A DNA stretch of 64,000 nt from Candidatus Omnitrophota bacterium (GCA_013177805.1 JABLXU010000016.1:62001-126000); one strand, 5' to 3'; counted from the stretch's first letter, positions 21,066 to 30,432 are shown. The notes: generated by a model not told the origin, from the sequence alone. Made by a program: numbers and translations.

Positions 21066-22424
21066 ATGTTATTATATGATCTATTCTGGGATATCCGTTC
21101 TTTCGCCAACCTGGCTATGTTTTCTGGAGCCGATCGCTCTCCGGCCTCGCCATGGTGGACCCAGGGTTCTGTGATTCAGATCACGCAGCTGATCCTTCTC
21201 ATCACGGCAATCGTTTTCTTGTTTTTCTTCCGTTCCCAAATGGCCCGTTCCAAAGAACGCAACCGTGAATTGGAAGAACAGGTATCGAAACTGAACAAGG
21301 AACTGCGTATGAACCGGTACGAGTTCGAGCGGCGGGTAGACGACCGCACGGCCGAACTCTCCCGTTCCACGCTTCTTCTAAAACTAGAAAATACGGAACG
21401 CCAATGGGCGCAAGAAGCCTTGGCGCGGTCCGAATTCCGCACCCGCGCCCTGCTAAGCGCCATCCCCGATGTCATTTTCCGTATGGATCAAAACGGTTTG
21501 CTGTTGGATTTCCACGCGGGGAAAGGATTTACGCCATGGGAGAAACTCGAGGAGAAAATTGGCCGGCCGATCTCTCAAGTGCTTCCCGCGGACGCCGCCG
21601 AAAATACGGTGATGTGCATCCAAGAAGCACTGCGCACCCAGGAAGTGCAACGCATGGAGTTTTGTATCCCCTACGGCCAAGAGGTCTTTGTGTTCGAATC
21701 GCGGATTGTGGCGGGAGGCGATCAGGAAGCACTGGCCATTCTCCGGGATATGACGGAATTGAGACGCTTGGAAAATGAAATCCTTGACATCAGCAGCCGG
21801 GAACAAACCCGTTTGGGTCAAGACTTGCATGACGGCCTCGGTCAGCATTTGACAGGGATTTCCTTCTTCAGCCGCAGTCTGTATCAAAAATTGGAAGCCA
21901 AGGGGATCGAAGAGGCGCGGGATGCCTTGGAAATCACCGACTTAGTCAAGCAAGCCATCCAACAAATCAAGGGAATCACGCGGGGACTGCTGCCGATGAT
22001 GGTCGAGGAGGAGGGATTGGAGTCGGCCCTGTACGAGTTGGCCTCAACCACCAAGCGCACGTATGGCATTTCCTGCGATTTCACTTGCGAAAGTCCGTTG
22101 GGAGCCATCAATGTTTCGCTGGCCAACCACCTATACCGCATTGCCCAGGAAGCGGTGAATAACGCGGCCAAACACGCGAATCCCACGCGGATCAGCATCG
22201 CGTTGCGAATCAACGAAGCGGGGATGACTTTGATCGTGGAAAACGATGGCCAGGGATTTCCCGAAGGGTGGGAACAACGGGGCGGGATGGGATTGCGGAT
22301 TATGCGGTACCGGGCCGGCGTCATTGGCGCGCAATTGGTTTTTCGGCGGGATGAGGATCACCAGACCCGTGTAATCTGTACGATTCCAAAGGCATCTTTC
22401 TGCACGATTCCAAAGACATCTTGA
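21066..22424 (+). CDS. Sensor histidine kinase, NarL/UhpB type with PAS domain
   Basis: Membrane-anchored sensor kinase. One transmembrane helix (residues about 39-57, ITQLILLITAIVFLFFF) is followed by a coiled coil (NRELEEQVSKLNKEL), a PAS domain (residues about 130-235, AIPDVIFRMDQNGLLLDFH), and a HisKA_3 dimerisation domain with phospho-acceptor QDLHDGLGQHLTGI. The HATPase domain shows QEAVNNAAKHA (N box), VENDGQGF (G1) and GGMGLRIMRYRA (G2). The next gene encodes its cognate regulator 12 bases downstream. The C-terminus ends in a duplicated octapeptide (CTIPKASF then CTIPKTS), the product of a 24-bp tandem duplication that also moved the stop codon. Confidence 0.92.
   Translation: MLLYDLFWDIRSFANLAMFSGADRSPASPWWTQGSVIQITQLILLITAIVFLFFFRSQMARSKERNRELEEQVSKLNKELRMNRYEFERRVDDRTAELSRSTLLLKLENTERQWAQEALARSEFRTRALLSAIPDVIFRMDQNGLLLDFHAGKGFTPWEKLEEKIGRPISQVLPADAAENTVMCIQEALRTQEVQRMEFCIPYGQEVFVFESRIVAGGDQEALAILRDMTELRRLENEILDISSREQTRLGQDLHDGLGQHLTGISFFSRSLYQKLEAKGIEEARDALEITDLVKQAIQQIKGITRGLLPMMVEEEGLESALYELASTTKRTYGISCDFTCESPLGAINVSLANHLYRIAQEAVNNAAKHANPTRISIALRINEAGMTLIVENDGQGFPEGWEQRGGMGLRIMRYRAGVIGAQLVFRRDEDHQTRVICTIPKASFCTIPKTS
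22376..22422 (+). repeat. 24-bp tandem duplication inside the kinase C-terminus
   Basis: CTGTACGATTCCAAAGG... (22376-22399) is repeated from 22400 with two substitutions. Being a multiple of three it adds eight residues in frame to the end of the sensor kinase. Confidence 0.85.
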
Positions 22425-22436
22425 TGGGATTCAACT

Positions 22437-23105
22437 ATGGATACACCGGCGGTCTCATCTTCCAAGACGAAAATTCTGATCGTGGACGATCACCCGATCG
22501 TCCGGCGGGGATTTCTGGAACTGATCAATCAGGAACCGGACCTCGAAGTGGGTGGAGAAGCCGAGACGGTGAACGATGCCTACTCCTTGATTTCCCAGGT
22601 GAAACCTGACCTCATCATCCTGGATATTTCTCTCAAAGAAGGTAATGGACTCGATCTGCTGAAACGAATCGCCTCCGACTTTCCCTCCTTGCCCGTGCTG
22701 GTGGTATCCATGCATGATGAATCCCTCTATGCCGAACGGGTAATCCGTTTGGGGGCCCGCGGTTATGTCATGAAGGAAGAAGCCGAGGCCACCGTCATTT
22801 CAGCCATCCGCCATGTATTGAGAGGCCAAATTTACCTGAGTGGACCGGCCCAGGAACGGTTGGTCCGGACTTTCTCCAACCGGAATCCCGACACGAGTGA
22901 ATCACTGATCCATGGTTTGAGTAACCGGGAATTGGAAATCTTCCGCCTCATCGGCGAGGGCCAGGGAACCCGCCAAATCGCCGAGCGTTTGGGAATCAGT
23001 CAAAAAACGGTGGAATCCTTCCGGGCGCGTATCAAGCAAAAATTGCGCTTGACTTCCGGCCTTGAACTCGTTCAGCAAGCCATCCTCTGGACACAAAACC
23101 GGTAA
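22437..23105 (+). CDS. NarL/LuxR-family response regulator
   Basis: Transcription factor partner of the upstream kinase. A receiver domain (KILIVDDHPIVRRGF; phospho-acceptor in LIILDISLKEGNGLDLL; signalling residues in VLVVSMHD and ARGYVMKE) is joined to a C-terminal LuxR helix-turn-helix (LSNRELEIFRLIGEGQGTRQIAERLGISQKTVESFRARIKQKL). The 222-residue length is typical. The ATG at 22437 lies 12 bases after the kinase stop. Targets are unknown; such systems often control respiration or carbon use. Confidence 0.95.
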   Translation: MDTPAVSSSKTKILIVDDHPIVRRGFLELINQEPDLEVGGEAETVNDAYSLISQVKPDLIILDISLKEGNGLDLLKRIASDFPSLPVLVVSMHDESLYAERVIRLGARGYVMKEEAEATVISAIRHVLRGQIYLSGPAQERLVRTFSNRNPDTSESLIHGLSNRELEIFRLIGEGQGTRQIAERLGISQKTVESFRARIKQKLRLTSGLELVQQAILWTQNR

Positions 23106-23137
23106 CACTGGGAACAAGCTGCTAGAAAATATCCTAT

Positions 23138-25018
23138 TTACCCTTTTTCGCTTTTCCGGACCAGCACTACCCAGTCCTGCCCCCGGTTTTCGGGTGCTTC
23201 GCCCACGGACGGATTTCCTGGACCGTTCACCATGTTCACAGTTCCCTCCTGTAATCCGCCTCCCTGACGGGGATCATACCAATGAACAGAATACGTCCCA
23301 CCGATCAGGGTTAGCGCTGTGCTGCCTCCATGGGGCAGATAGATGGCATACACTTCCCCTTCCTTCGCAAAGCAAAAATCGTCTGGCGCGGAAGTCAACT
23401 CATCATGATGCCTCATTTCAGGGAAGGGAAGATATTTCTGGAAAAATTCCAGGGCGTATCGCGTGTAATCCCAAAGCCGGTCCCGGGAACGCCAATCCTC
23501 GCAGTTCAAATCATTGTGGGCGAAGCGGTACCCGAAATACCATTCCACGCCCGCGCCCCCAGCCATCAGGTTGCCCCATAGCGCGTGATGGCGGACCTCC
23601 TTGTGTTCCGGATCATCCGCGTCCGGCTTGACTCCGGTATGCGCGGGGCCGATCTCATCCAAAAACACGGCCCAGGGATAGCCGGCCTCTTGAGACCGCT
23701 CGATCCAGTGGATGGTCTCCGCGTGTGTTTGCTTCATGTCTCCCATTTGCAGGGAAGGACCGGTGAAACCCGGGAATCCCAACAGGGGAGCATAGGCCTC
23801 CTCATACCGGCCTGGATATGTGTGAAGAACGATCGGATGGCCGTAAGGATCTAACGCCTTGATGTATTGAATAAAATCCTTCCGTTGGGCGTCCGTATTG
23901 GTGTTTTCTTCACCTAGGTTCCACACCACCCCCAGATGATGGCCGAACCGGGCGATCAATTCCCGGTAATACAACCGGCGTTCCCGGCCTAAATCGCCTC
24001 CATCCAGCAATTGATCATTCTCCGTCTCCTGCGTGATGACATGCAGCATCAGCCCCAGCCGGTCCATGTGGGAGAAGACGATTTCCCATTGATCCAGTTT
24101 GCTGCAGTCAAACCGGAAGCGTTCATCCAGGCGGATCCAGGGCCAGACATCGTTGCCGTCTCCCTGTACGTTCATGGTGAGGAAATAAACCGAGTTCATG
24201 CCTTTGCCGGCCAGGTAGTTCAACGCGCCAATGATGTTCTTACCTTTCCCGCCCCGCCATGTGGGATCTCCGGGCCACCAGTCGCCGGCATGGGATTCAT
24301 AACGGTGCAATCCGGCGGGTTTCGCCTCGCCTTCCCGGGCTTCGGCGGTCAGATCTCCGGCCCGCCGTGTCTGGTCGAAATCTTCATAGGCCAAAAAGTT
24401 TTCCGGGCTGTCCGCGCCACCTTTAATGAAATATTCGCCATCTTCCGCGAAGCGCAGGTAATGCCCTCCTTCATGCCGCAAGAAACCTTTCGCGCGGAAA
24501 TCGCGGCCGGATTTATCCGCCGGGAGCACATCGAACGCCCCCCAGGCCCCATTGAATGAAAACGGCTCGCCTTTCACCTCAAGGGGCTGAATCGCAATAT
24601 CTTTTCCCGTCACGAATTCCGCCGTGTATTGCCATCTCCCTGGCGCTACGGGCACGAAATGGACACGCCATTGATTGCCGCGGGTGGCGCCGCTTTCCCC
24701 CGCTTGCCCATCGGCGGCGAAATAACCGGGAATCCGGTAGATTTTATTACCTTGCGTAAACCGGACGGTCAGCCGGTAATCGAGAAACGGATTGGGATCT
24801 TCTTGTTCATCCCCTTCCGGCCCCGTGAAGGTGATGGTAATAGCGTGCCCTTGTATCAATTCCCCGGTGATTTCGACTTTGGAATTGGATGTCCCCTCTA
24901 CCGCGGGAAAAAGCGGAGGAATGCCGATGGCCGCTATCCCCATCAGGATCACCAGCCGGTTCATGAAATGCCTGCCCGAGGGAATCCGTTTTTTAGGACT
25001 CAAAAATACATAATACAT
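23138..25018 (-). CDS. Exported DUF5060/DUF4038-type glycoside-hydrolase-like protein
   Basis: Exported 626-residue protein. An N-terminal beta-sandwich (residues about 48-160, FLDYRLTVRFTQGNKIYRIPGYFAADG, GRWQYTAEF) is of the DUF5060 type. A TIM-barrel-like middle follows (GMNSVYFLTMNVQGDGNDVWPW, HHLGVVWNLGEENT with candidate acid, PWAVFLDEIGPAHTG). The C-terminal beta domain matches the putative collagen-binding family found in such hydrolases (YAIYLPHGGSTALTL). The start at 25018 is preceded by CAAGGAATTCAACC and gives a long n-region; an internal ATG at 24964 would give a tidier signal peptide but lacks a good ribosome site. Substrate unknown; a carbohydrate is likely. Confidence 0.75.
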   Translation of the reverse strand: MYYVFLSPKKRIPSGRHFMNRLVILMGIAAIGIPPLFPAVEGTSNSKVEITGELIQGHAITITFTGPEGDEQEDPNPFLDYRLTVRFTQGNKIYRIPGYFAADGQAGESGATRGNQWRVHFVPVAPGRWQYTAEFVTGKDIAIQPLEVKGEPFSFNGAWGAFDVLPADKSGRDFRAKGFLRHEGGHYLRFAEDGEYFIKGGADSPENFLAYEDFDQTRRAGDLTAEAREGEAKPAGLHRYESHAGDWWPGDPTWRGGKGKNIIGALNYLAGKGMNSVYFLTMNVQGDGNDVWPWIRLDERFRFDCSKLDQWEIVFSHMDRLGLMLHVITQETENDQLLDGGDLGRERRLYYRELIARFGHHLGVVWNLGEENTNTDAQRKDFIQYIKALDPYGHPIVLHTYPGRYEEAYAPLLGFPGFTGPSLQMGDMKQTHAETIHWIERSQEAGYPWAVFLDEIGPAHTGVKPDADDPEHKEVRHHALWGNLMAGGAGVEWYFGYRFAHNDLNCEDWRSRDRLWDYTRYALEFFQKYLPFPEMRHHDELTSAPDDFCFAKEGEVYAIYLPHGGSTALTLIGGTYSVHWYDPRQGGGLQEGTVNMVNGPGNPSVGEAPENRGQDWVVLVRKSEKG

Positions 25019-25237
25019 GGTTGAATTCCTTGTTGGTGATGGGTGGAATGAACCTGTCCATATTCATTCATTTCTAAAAGAATGTGAACCCTTGTGATTT
25101 CCCTCCATTTTCTTTACCGAGACGTTGGAATGTCCGATCCATGCGCGGCACCGTCTATTCCAGCCATCCTCGCTTGATCTTCGGTGACGCATTAAGGACA
25201 ATGGAAAATCTCAATGGCAACTGAAAGGAGTAAAACG

Positions 25238-26173
25238 ATGCGCGCGAAAAAATCTCTCCACCTATCTCCACACCCTGAATTTCCAGCCCTTCTCGTCCTG
25301 GTTTTGGGGATGCTCATCGTGGCCCCTGGGTATGTGGCCACAGCCGCTGATTCATCGAACGAACTGCGGATCATTGTGTTCGGGGCGCACCCGGATGATT
25401 GCGAAATCAAGGCAGGCGGTTGCGCCATCCTGTGGTCCCGGCAAGGGCACAAGGTCAAGTTCGTCTCCACCACCAACGGCGATATCGGTCATTCGGTCAT
25501 GGCCGGCGGACCGCTGGCCCTCCGGCGGACGCAAGAAGCCCAGGCCGCGGCCAAGATCCTGGGCATCGATACCCAGGTGCTCGACATCCATGACGGCGAA
25601 CTCATGCCCACCCTGGAAAACCGCAAGACCATCATCCGCCTGATCCGCGAATGGAACGCCGACATCGTCATCACCCACCGCCCCAATGATTACCACCCTG
25701 ATCACCGGTACACTTCCATCCTGGTGCAGGACGCGGCCTATATGGTGACAGTACCCTTCATCTGTCCGGATGTTCCGCCCTTGCAGAAAAATCCCGTGTT
25801 CTTGTACGGTTCGGATAATTTCCAGAAGCCGTATCCTTTCCAGGCCGATATTGTGATCTCCATCGATGAGGTAGTGGACCAAAAAATGCAAGCCTTGGCC
25901 TGCCTGGTATCCCAGTTCCAGGAATACGGCGCCAACGGCCCCGGCGATCCGGCCAAGTTCTTCAAGGGCAATGAACAAGAAGAACTCGATTTCATCCGGA
26001 AACGCTTTCTCCCCCGTCACCAGGTCCGGGATTCCTGGCGTCCCATCCTGGAAAAATACTACGGAGCGGAAAACGCGAAGACCATTCAACATGTTGAGGC
26101 ATTCGAAATCTGCGAATACGGGCGCCGGCCGTCCATGGAAGAAATTAAGGTGCTATTCCCGTTCTTCCAATGA
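25238..26173 (+). CDS. Exported PIG-L family deacetylase
   Basis: Zinc-dependent N-acetylglucosaminyl deacetylase-like enzyme (LmbE/PIG-L), 311 residues. The start at 25238 follows AAGGAGTAAAACG; the ORF start at 25214 overlaps that site. A signal peptide leads into RIIVFGAHPDDCEIKAGG (zinc ligands H, D, D) and the second metal motif THRPNDYHPDHRYTS. SVMAGGPLALRRTQEAQAAAKILG is the typical middle segment. PIG-L enzymes remove N-acetyl groups from sugars or sugar conjugates; here an extracellular amino sugar substrate is likely but unproven. The convergent neighbour operon ends about 115 bases away with a shared hairpin between. Confidence 0.9.
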   Translation: MRAKKSLHLSPHPEFPALLVLVLGMLIVAPGYVATAADSSNELRIIVFGAHPDDCEIKAGGCAILWSRQGHKVKFVSTTNGDIGHSVMAGGPLALRRTQEAQAAAKILGIDTQVLDIHDGELMPTLENRKTIIRLIREWNADIVITHRPNDYHPDHRYTSILVQDAAYMVTVPFICPDVPPLQKNPVFLYGSDNFQKPYPFQADIVISIDEVVDQKMQALACLVSQFQEYGANGPGDPAKFFKGNEQEELDFIRKRFLPRHQVRDSWRPILEKYYGAENAKTIQHVEAFEICEYGRRPSMEEIKVLFPFFQ

Positions 26174-26180
26174 TCAACAG

Positions 26181-26210
26181 AAAAACAGGGGTGCGTGGCT
26201 GCGCACCCCG
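26181..26210 (-). terminator. Intrinsic terminator between convergent genes
   Basis: GGGGTGCG, a six-base loop, CGCACCCC (26188-26209). On the minus strand the hairpin is followed by TGTTTTTC, so it terminates the Gfo/Idh/MocA operon. The plus-strand side has only a later TTTT and would be weaker. Confidence 0.8.
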
Positions 26211-26289
26211 ATGTGATTTTGTCTCTTGAATCATTCCCGGGCCGTGACTCTTGGGATTGGGATTTCCGCCAAGCCGCCCTATCTTTACC

Positions 26290-27486
26290 TTACACCGGCA
26301 TTTCGATGCGGAAATTGGAATCCCAGAGAATGTCCCATCTCACCTTCGCGCGGCGGATGGCGGCTTCCCGGCCGAGCACGCACATGAACGTGCTGGTGGA
26401 CACGTAATCGCTGTTGTTGATGTACGGCCCTTCGCCCAAAACGCTGGCCACGAAATGCTGCATCTCCACCTGCGTGGAATCACGCATCCCCCCGTGGGTA
26501 ACCGGCTCCTCGCCTTTCCGCACCAGGCCTTTGCGTTCGTCGTAATAGCCTTCCGTGCCGATGATCTGTTTTTCCGAGCCTTGATAGCCCGGGTCGATTT
26601 GGGTTCCCGTGTGGGTCAGGCTGAATCCATTAGGATATTCGTACAAGACCTGGATGTGATCGAAGATATCGCCCACATCCAACCGGACATCCCGGCCGCC
26701 CGTGCCCGTGGCGCTGACCGGCAGCATCCCGGTAAACCAGTTGAATACGTCCAGGTTGTGGATGTGCATTTCGACGATGAAATCGCCCGATGCCCATTTG
26801 TAATAAAGCCAATGCTGGATCTGGAAATCCCGCTCGGTGAAATGCGCCGGCCGCGGTTTGCGCCACAAATCGCCGCCCATGCGGGTGGAATGCCCCACCA
26901 GCGGTTTGCCGATAGCCCCTTCCCGAATCAATTGAGCGATCTTTTGCCGGCCTTCGTCGTAGCGGGATTGCAAGCCCGCGCCCACGGTCAATTTTTTCTC
27001 CGCCGCCTTTTGTCCGGCTTCCATAAATTTCCGGCATCCCCAGGCGTCCACGGCGACCGGCTTTTCCGCGAAGACATGTTTGCCCGCCGCAATGGCTGCC
27101 TCGAACTGCATGGGGCGGAAATACGGCGCGGCGGTCAACAGCACGGCATCGACATCTTCAAGGGCCAGTAATTCCTTGTACCCGTCAATGCCGGCGAAAC
27201 ACCGTTCCGGCTTGACGTCGAACTGGATCGCCGGTTCTTTCATCTGAAAATCGAAATAATCCGCCAGCGCCACCACTTTCACCTTGTTGGTTTGCACCAG
27301 GTTCCGGCCGTCAAAACTGCCGCGGCCTCCTGTCCCGATGATGCCCATGTGAATCATCGAGTTGGCCTCGGCCGCGAAGACCTGCTGCGGTTTGAGAATC
27401 GTGAAGGCCGATGCACCCACCGCGGCCGTGGTGGTTTCTTTCAAAAAAATCCGCCGGGATACGGGAGGATGATTGTGTTGGTTCAT
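26290..27486 (-). CDS. Tat-exported Gfo/Idh/MocA family oxidoreductase
   Basis: Second member of this family in the window, 398 residues. ATG 27486 follows CAGGAGACCAATC and opens a Tat leader, SRRIFLKETTTAAVGAS. The Rossmann motif IHMGIIGTGGRG, VDAVLLTAAPYFRP, and the conserved AGKHVFAEKPVAVD (with canonical EKP, unlike the copy at 9925) are present. The second domain shows VGAGLQSRYDEGRQ and VEMHIHNLDVFNWFTG, where the histidine pair is typical of the catalytic site. It is codirectional with the gene at 27584, 97 bases downstream of it. Substrate unknown; oxidation of a sugar or polyol is likely. Confidence 0.9.
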   Translation of the reverse strand: MNQHNHPPVSRRIFLKETTTAAVGASAFTILKPQQVFAAEANSMIHMGIIGTGGRGSFDGRNLVQTNKVKVVALADYFDFQMKEPAIQFDVKPERCFAGIDGYKELLALEDVDAVLLTAAPYFRPMQFEAAIAAGKHVFAEKPVAVDAWGCRKFMEAGQKAAEKKLTVGAGLQSRYDEGRQKIAQLIREGAIGKPLVGHSTRMGGDLWRKPRPAHFTERDFQIQHWLYYKWASGDFIVEMHIHNLDVFNWFTGMLPVSATGTGGRDVRLDVGDIFDHIQVLYEYPNGFSLTHTGTQIDPGYQGSEKQIIGTEGYYDERKGLVRKGEEPVTHGGMRDSTQVEMQHFVASVLGEGPYINNSDYVSTSTFMCVLGREAAIRRAKVRWDILWDSNFRIEMPV

Positions 27487-27583
27487 GATTGGTCTCCTGT
27501 CGATACATGAATGATGTAAGGTGCGTTCGGGAATAATTTGCCAATCCCCTCTCTCAAGGGAAGAAAAAAACGAGGCGATCATT

Positions 27584-28963
27584 TCAAACCAGCGTCAGCG
27601 TGGATTCCCCCTTGGGCAAATCAAAGCACACCAGGACCTCATTTTCCCGCCGGGTCCAGGTGGATCGCGTCAACCGCAGTGCGTGGGATGCCTCTTTTAA
27701 CTCGACCGGTTGTTTCTGGATATGGAGTTGGGGAACCTGGGGGGACGATATTGTTACCGCCACTGTGAATTCCGGACACGCGTAAGGGGCCTGAAAATGG
27801 ATTTCGTTTCCGTTGCGCGTGATCCGGGTTAGTTCCTTGGCGGCCCAGTAGCGCGCGATCTCGCTCAGTTTCATCCACACGAGATTGTCATAGGCTTCAT
27901 GCAGGCGTTTCACGGCTTCCTTGAGGATGTTGAATCCAATCTCCAATCCGTTGAAATAAATCCCCGGCCAATGGCAGACCATGATGGCCGGCTCGCCCCG
28001 GCGGATCACTTCCGGCATGCGGCCGCCTTCCAGATCCCGGGTGATGAGCAGATCCACCGATCCGGGCGTGAGGCCGTCCCACCCGCCGAACCAATCGCCT
28101 GTGCAGCCGATGATGGACACCACGCATTTCGGATCCGGGCCGTCCAGGCCGGAGGCGTATTCGACCCGCGGGGCAACGGATGTTTCATCCGTGAACAGGT
28201 CCCGGAAATAATGAGGGATTTCCGTTTGGAACACATCGCGGCAGGCTTCGAGCGTGGCCTGCGCCAATTCGGGCCGCGCCCGGCTTCCGAATCCGCCCGG
28301 GGTGGTGATACCCTCGCAGGGAATATCCACGTTCTTCAGGATCCGCAGGGCGTAGGCCAGGTAGTCAGCCAATTGGTCAACCGATTTCCCCGCCGACCAG
28401 CCCCAGTTCTCCATGAAATTTTCAGTCCGGTCGGGATACGAACGGCCGGTTTTTGTGTCGATGACCCACGTATGGCTGACCATTTCAGGATGAAAATCCC
28501 AGTGGGAGGGCAATTCAGTGCGGACCAGGTGAAGGCTGTCCAGCAGTTCCCGTTTCGACCAACCCGGCAGGTCACGGTCCAGCCAGCCGACACAGGCAGG
28601 GTAAGGAACCACGCTGAATTTGCCTTTTACTCCCGCGTCCCGGCACCAATCGGCGAATTTCCGCACGAACGCGTCGGGAATCTCCCGCGGAAGCGATTTC
28701 CATGGTTGTTTATATTGATCCGGGAACACTTCGGCGAATTGCGGGATAGCGAAATGCGCCAGGTTCACCAGGCAGGTCGAGTCATCGATGATAAAGCTGA
28801 GGGGAACGCGGGCGCGGGGATTGATGACTTTTACGCTGTTCACCGGCTCCGGCCGTTCGCCGGGAATCTGCGCCAGCACGGGCTGGTTGGCAAGGCTCCA
28901 TCCGGCAGCCACTATTCCCGTGGTGGCCGTTTTTATAAAATGACGGCGGGTTGGGGTGATCAT
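27584..28963 (-). CDS. Tat-exported polysaccharide-deacetylase-like protein
   Basis: 459 residues from ATG 28963, preceded by GGGAGGTAAACAC. The N-terminus TRRHFIKTATTGIVAAGW is a Tat leader. The mature protein begins with SFIIDDSTCLVNL, where the DD of the NodB-type catalytic start is recognisable, and continues with GVKGKFSVVPYPACVGW and LPSHWDFHPEMVSHTWVID, whose histidines sit where NodB enzymes bind metal. It is longer and more divergent than classic polysaccharide deacetylases and has a C-terminal beta domain (VTISSPQVPQLHIQ). Activity on a glycan is inferred. First gene of the minus-strand operon ending in the Gfo/Idh/MocA gene. Confidence 0.6.
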   Translation of the reverse strand: MITPTRRHFIKTATTGIVAAGWSLANQPVLAQIPGERPEPVNSVKVINPRARVPLSFIIDDSTCLVNLAHFAIPQFAEVFPDQYKQPWKSLPREIPDAFVRKFADWCRDAGVKGKFSVVPYPACVGWLDRDLPGWSKRELLDSLHLVRTELPSHWDFHPEMVSHTWVIDTKTGRSYPDRTENFMENWGWSAGKSVDQLADYLAYALRILKNVDIPCEGITTPGGFGSRARPELAQATLEACRDVFQTEIPHYFRDLFTDETSVAPRVEYASGLDGPDPKCVVSIIGCTGDWFGGWDGLTPGSVDLLITRDLEGGRMPEVIRRGEPAIMVCHWPGIYFNGLEIGFNILKEAVKRLHEAYDNLVWMKLSEIARYWAAKELTRITRNGNEIHFQAPYACPEFTVAVTISSPQVPQLHIQKQPVELKEASHALRLTRSTWTRRENEVLVCFDLPKGESTLTLV

Positions 28964-29264
28964 GTGTTTACCTCCCTGGTTCCTTTCCGGAATGGTTCCC
29001 ACTGTACCACACCGCCAGGGACATGACTAGAAAGCATAGAATTCTTCTCCTAGAACTGTTTACCTGAATTTAGTACTTTCTCTCTCCACGATTTGTGATA
29101 GAAGGATTATGGGTAACGCGAAACCGTTCCTTACTCCTACTGGGAGAGGGGATTGTGGGGGGTTGTTTTTATCGATCATACCAAGAATCATATCAAGAAG
29201 ATATAAGCCGGTGGACTAAAAAAAGCACCCATTTGCCGGATAAGATCAAAGGAGATCGAATCTT
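28964..29264. other. Intergenic region upstream of a small Cys-rich gene
   Basis: About 300 bases with no supported gene. It holds a CTACTGGGAGAGGGG stretch near 29139, and copy 2 of the 24-base element (separate entry) 26 bases upstream of the next start. Confidence 0.5.
29216..29239 (+). repeat. 24-base element, copy 2
   Basis: Matches 22 of 24 positions of the element at 16465-16488 in the same orientation. It ends 26 bases before the start codon of the small Cys-rich gene and may lie in its leader. Confidence 0.7.
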
Positions 29265-29516
29265 ATGCCCACCTGGTGCGACATGGAATGCCCGGACGCG
29301 GCCTGGCCGGAAGAAGAGGGGTTGGACGGATCGGGATCGTGCCGGACTTTTCTGGCCGTGTACTGTCAAAAACACAAGCAATGGAACAAAAAAAACGCCT
29401 TGTGTCTGGACAATAATCCAAGGATCTCCAGGAAAAAATTCTCTAGGAAAAAATCTGCCCCGCCCTTGAAAATCGTGTCCCGTAACGCCTCAAAGGGATT
29501 GAGGATCAAACGGTGA
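29265..29516 (+). CDS. Small cysteine-rich protein
   Basis: 83-residue product with a good ribosome site (AAAGGAGATCGAATCTT before ATG). The first half has an ordered set of cysteines: CDMEC, then DGSGSCRTF, AVYC and NALC, which suggests a metal site or disulfides. The second half is basic and contains a small internal duplication (SRKKF, SRKKS) caused by a 15-bp tandem repeat in the DNA. The spacing C-x3-C ... GSCRTFxAxYC resembles short uncharacterised proteins found in several environmental bacteria, which is memory of pattern rather than a search. Function unknown. Confidence 0.55.
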   Translation: MPTWCDMECPDAAWPEEEGLDGSGSCRTFLAVYCQKHKQWNKKNALCLDNNPRISRKKFSRKKSAPPLKIVSRNASKGLRIKR

Positions 29517-29733
29517 ACCACAGGGGGCAGACACAAAAGCACGCGTGGGCTGGGTAGCGTGACGCCATCCATCGTGGTGGAAGCATAGGAGGGATTCGTC
29601 GCCTCCCCAATCGGCACGCCTCCGGTCGGCCACGTTCGCCCGGCTTTCCCTTCCGCTTCGTCTTTCCCAAACGCCCCTCATGGAGTAGCATCGTTCCATA
29701 CTCGATGCTTATCGAACCGAAAGGAATTTAATC

Positions 29734-30432
29734 ATGAAGCAAGCTGGGATTCGGAGTCTCGCGTTGGTTCTCTTCGCGGCGCTGGTATTGAGCGTCCCCG
29801 CGGCGGAAGTTCCCTCCCTCACTAAAGCCCCCACGGGCAGCGAATGGATCTCCCTGTTCAACGGGAAGAACCTGGAAGGCTGGCATTACCGCGGCGAACC
29901 CAACGATAGCCATCTGGCCAGTTGGTGCGCCCTCAACGGCGTGCTGGTCAATGTTCCCCCCGACCAAGAGGGACAGCACGGGATCGATCTCATCAGCGAC
30001 ACCGTTCTGGGCAGCCATGAGTTGTATATCGAATTCATGGTTCCCCAAGGCAGCAACAGTGGGGTTTACCTGATCGGCCAATATGAAATTCAGGTCTTTG
30101 ACAGTTACGGCAAAGAAAAACTCACCAACCAAGATTGCGGCGCGATCTACGGCAAAGTGGCGCCATCCGCCAACGCCTGCAAGCCCGCCGGCGCTTGGCA
30201 GTGTTTTCATGCCATCTATCACAAAGCCAAGGTGGAAAACGGCAAGGTAGTTCAGAAGCCCCGCATCACCGTGTTCCAGAACGGTGTCAAGATTCTCAAC
30301 AATGTAGAGATTGAGGGTGTCACCGGAGCCGCCTTGAATAATAACGTGATCGAAGAAGGCCCCCTTTATCTCCAGGGCGACCATGGCTTAGTACTGTACC
30401 GCAATATCTATTACAAGCCGATCACGGAGTAG
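29734..30432 (+). CDS. Exported DUF1080 / 3-keto-glycoside-processing protein
   Basis: 232-residue exported protein of the DUF1080 (3-keto-disaccharide hydrolase, concanavalin-like) family. A signal peptide (MKQAGIRSLALVLFAALVLSVPAA) is followed by the signature WISLFNGKNLEGWHYRG, then HELYIEFMVPQGSNSGVYLIGQYEIQVFDSYG and the C-terminal PLYLQGDHGLVLYRNIYYKPI. Family members act on 3-keto-glycosides produced by Gfo/Idh-type dehydrogenases, and this genome segment holds two such dehydrogenases. The ATG follows GAAAGGAATTTAATC. It precedes a sugar epimerase-like gene. It ends with TAG. Confidence 0.9.
   Translation: MKQAGIRSLALVLFAALVLSVPAAEVPSLTKAPTGSEWISLFNGKNLEGWHYRGEPNDSHLASWCALNGVLVNVPPDQEGQHGIDLISDTVLGSHELYIEFMVPQGSNSGVYLIGQYEIQVFDSYGKEKLTNQDCGAIYGKVAPSANACKPAGAWQCFHAIYHKAKVENGKVVQKPRITVFQNGVKILNNVEIEGVTGAALNNNVIEEGPLYLQGDHGLVLYRNIYYKPITE

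Noticed and set aside
27899-29026. 375-codon plus-strand ORF
   Set aside because: Antisense shadow of the polysaccharide-deacetylase-like gene.
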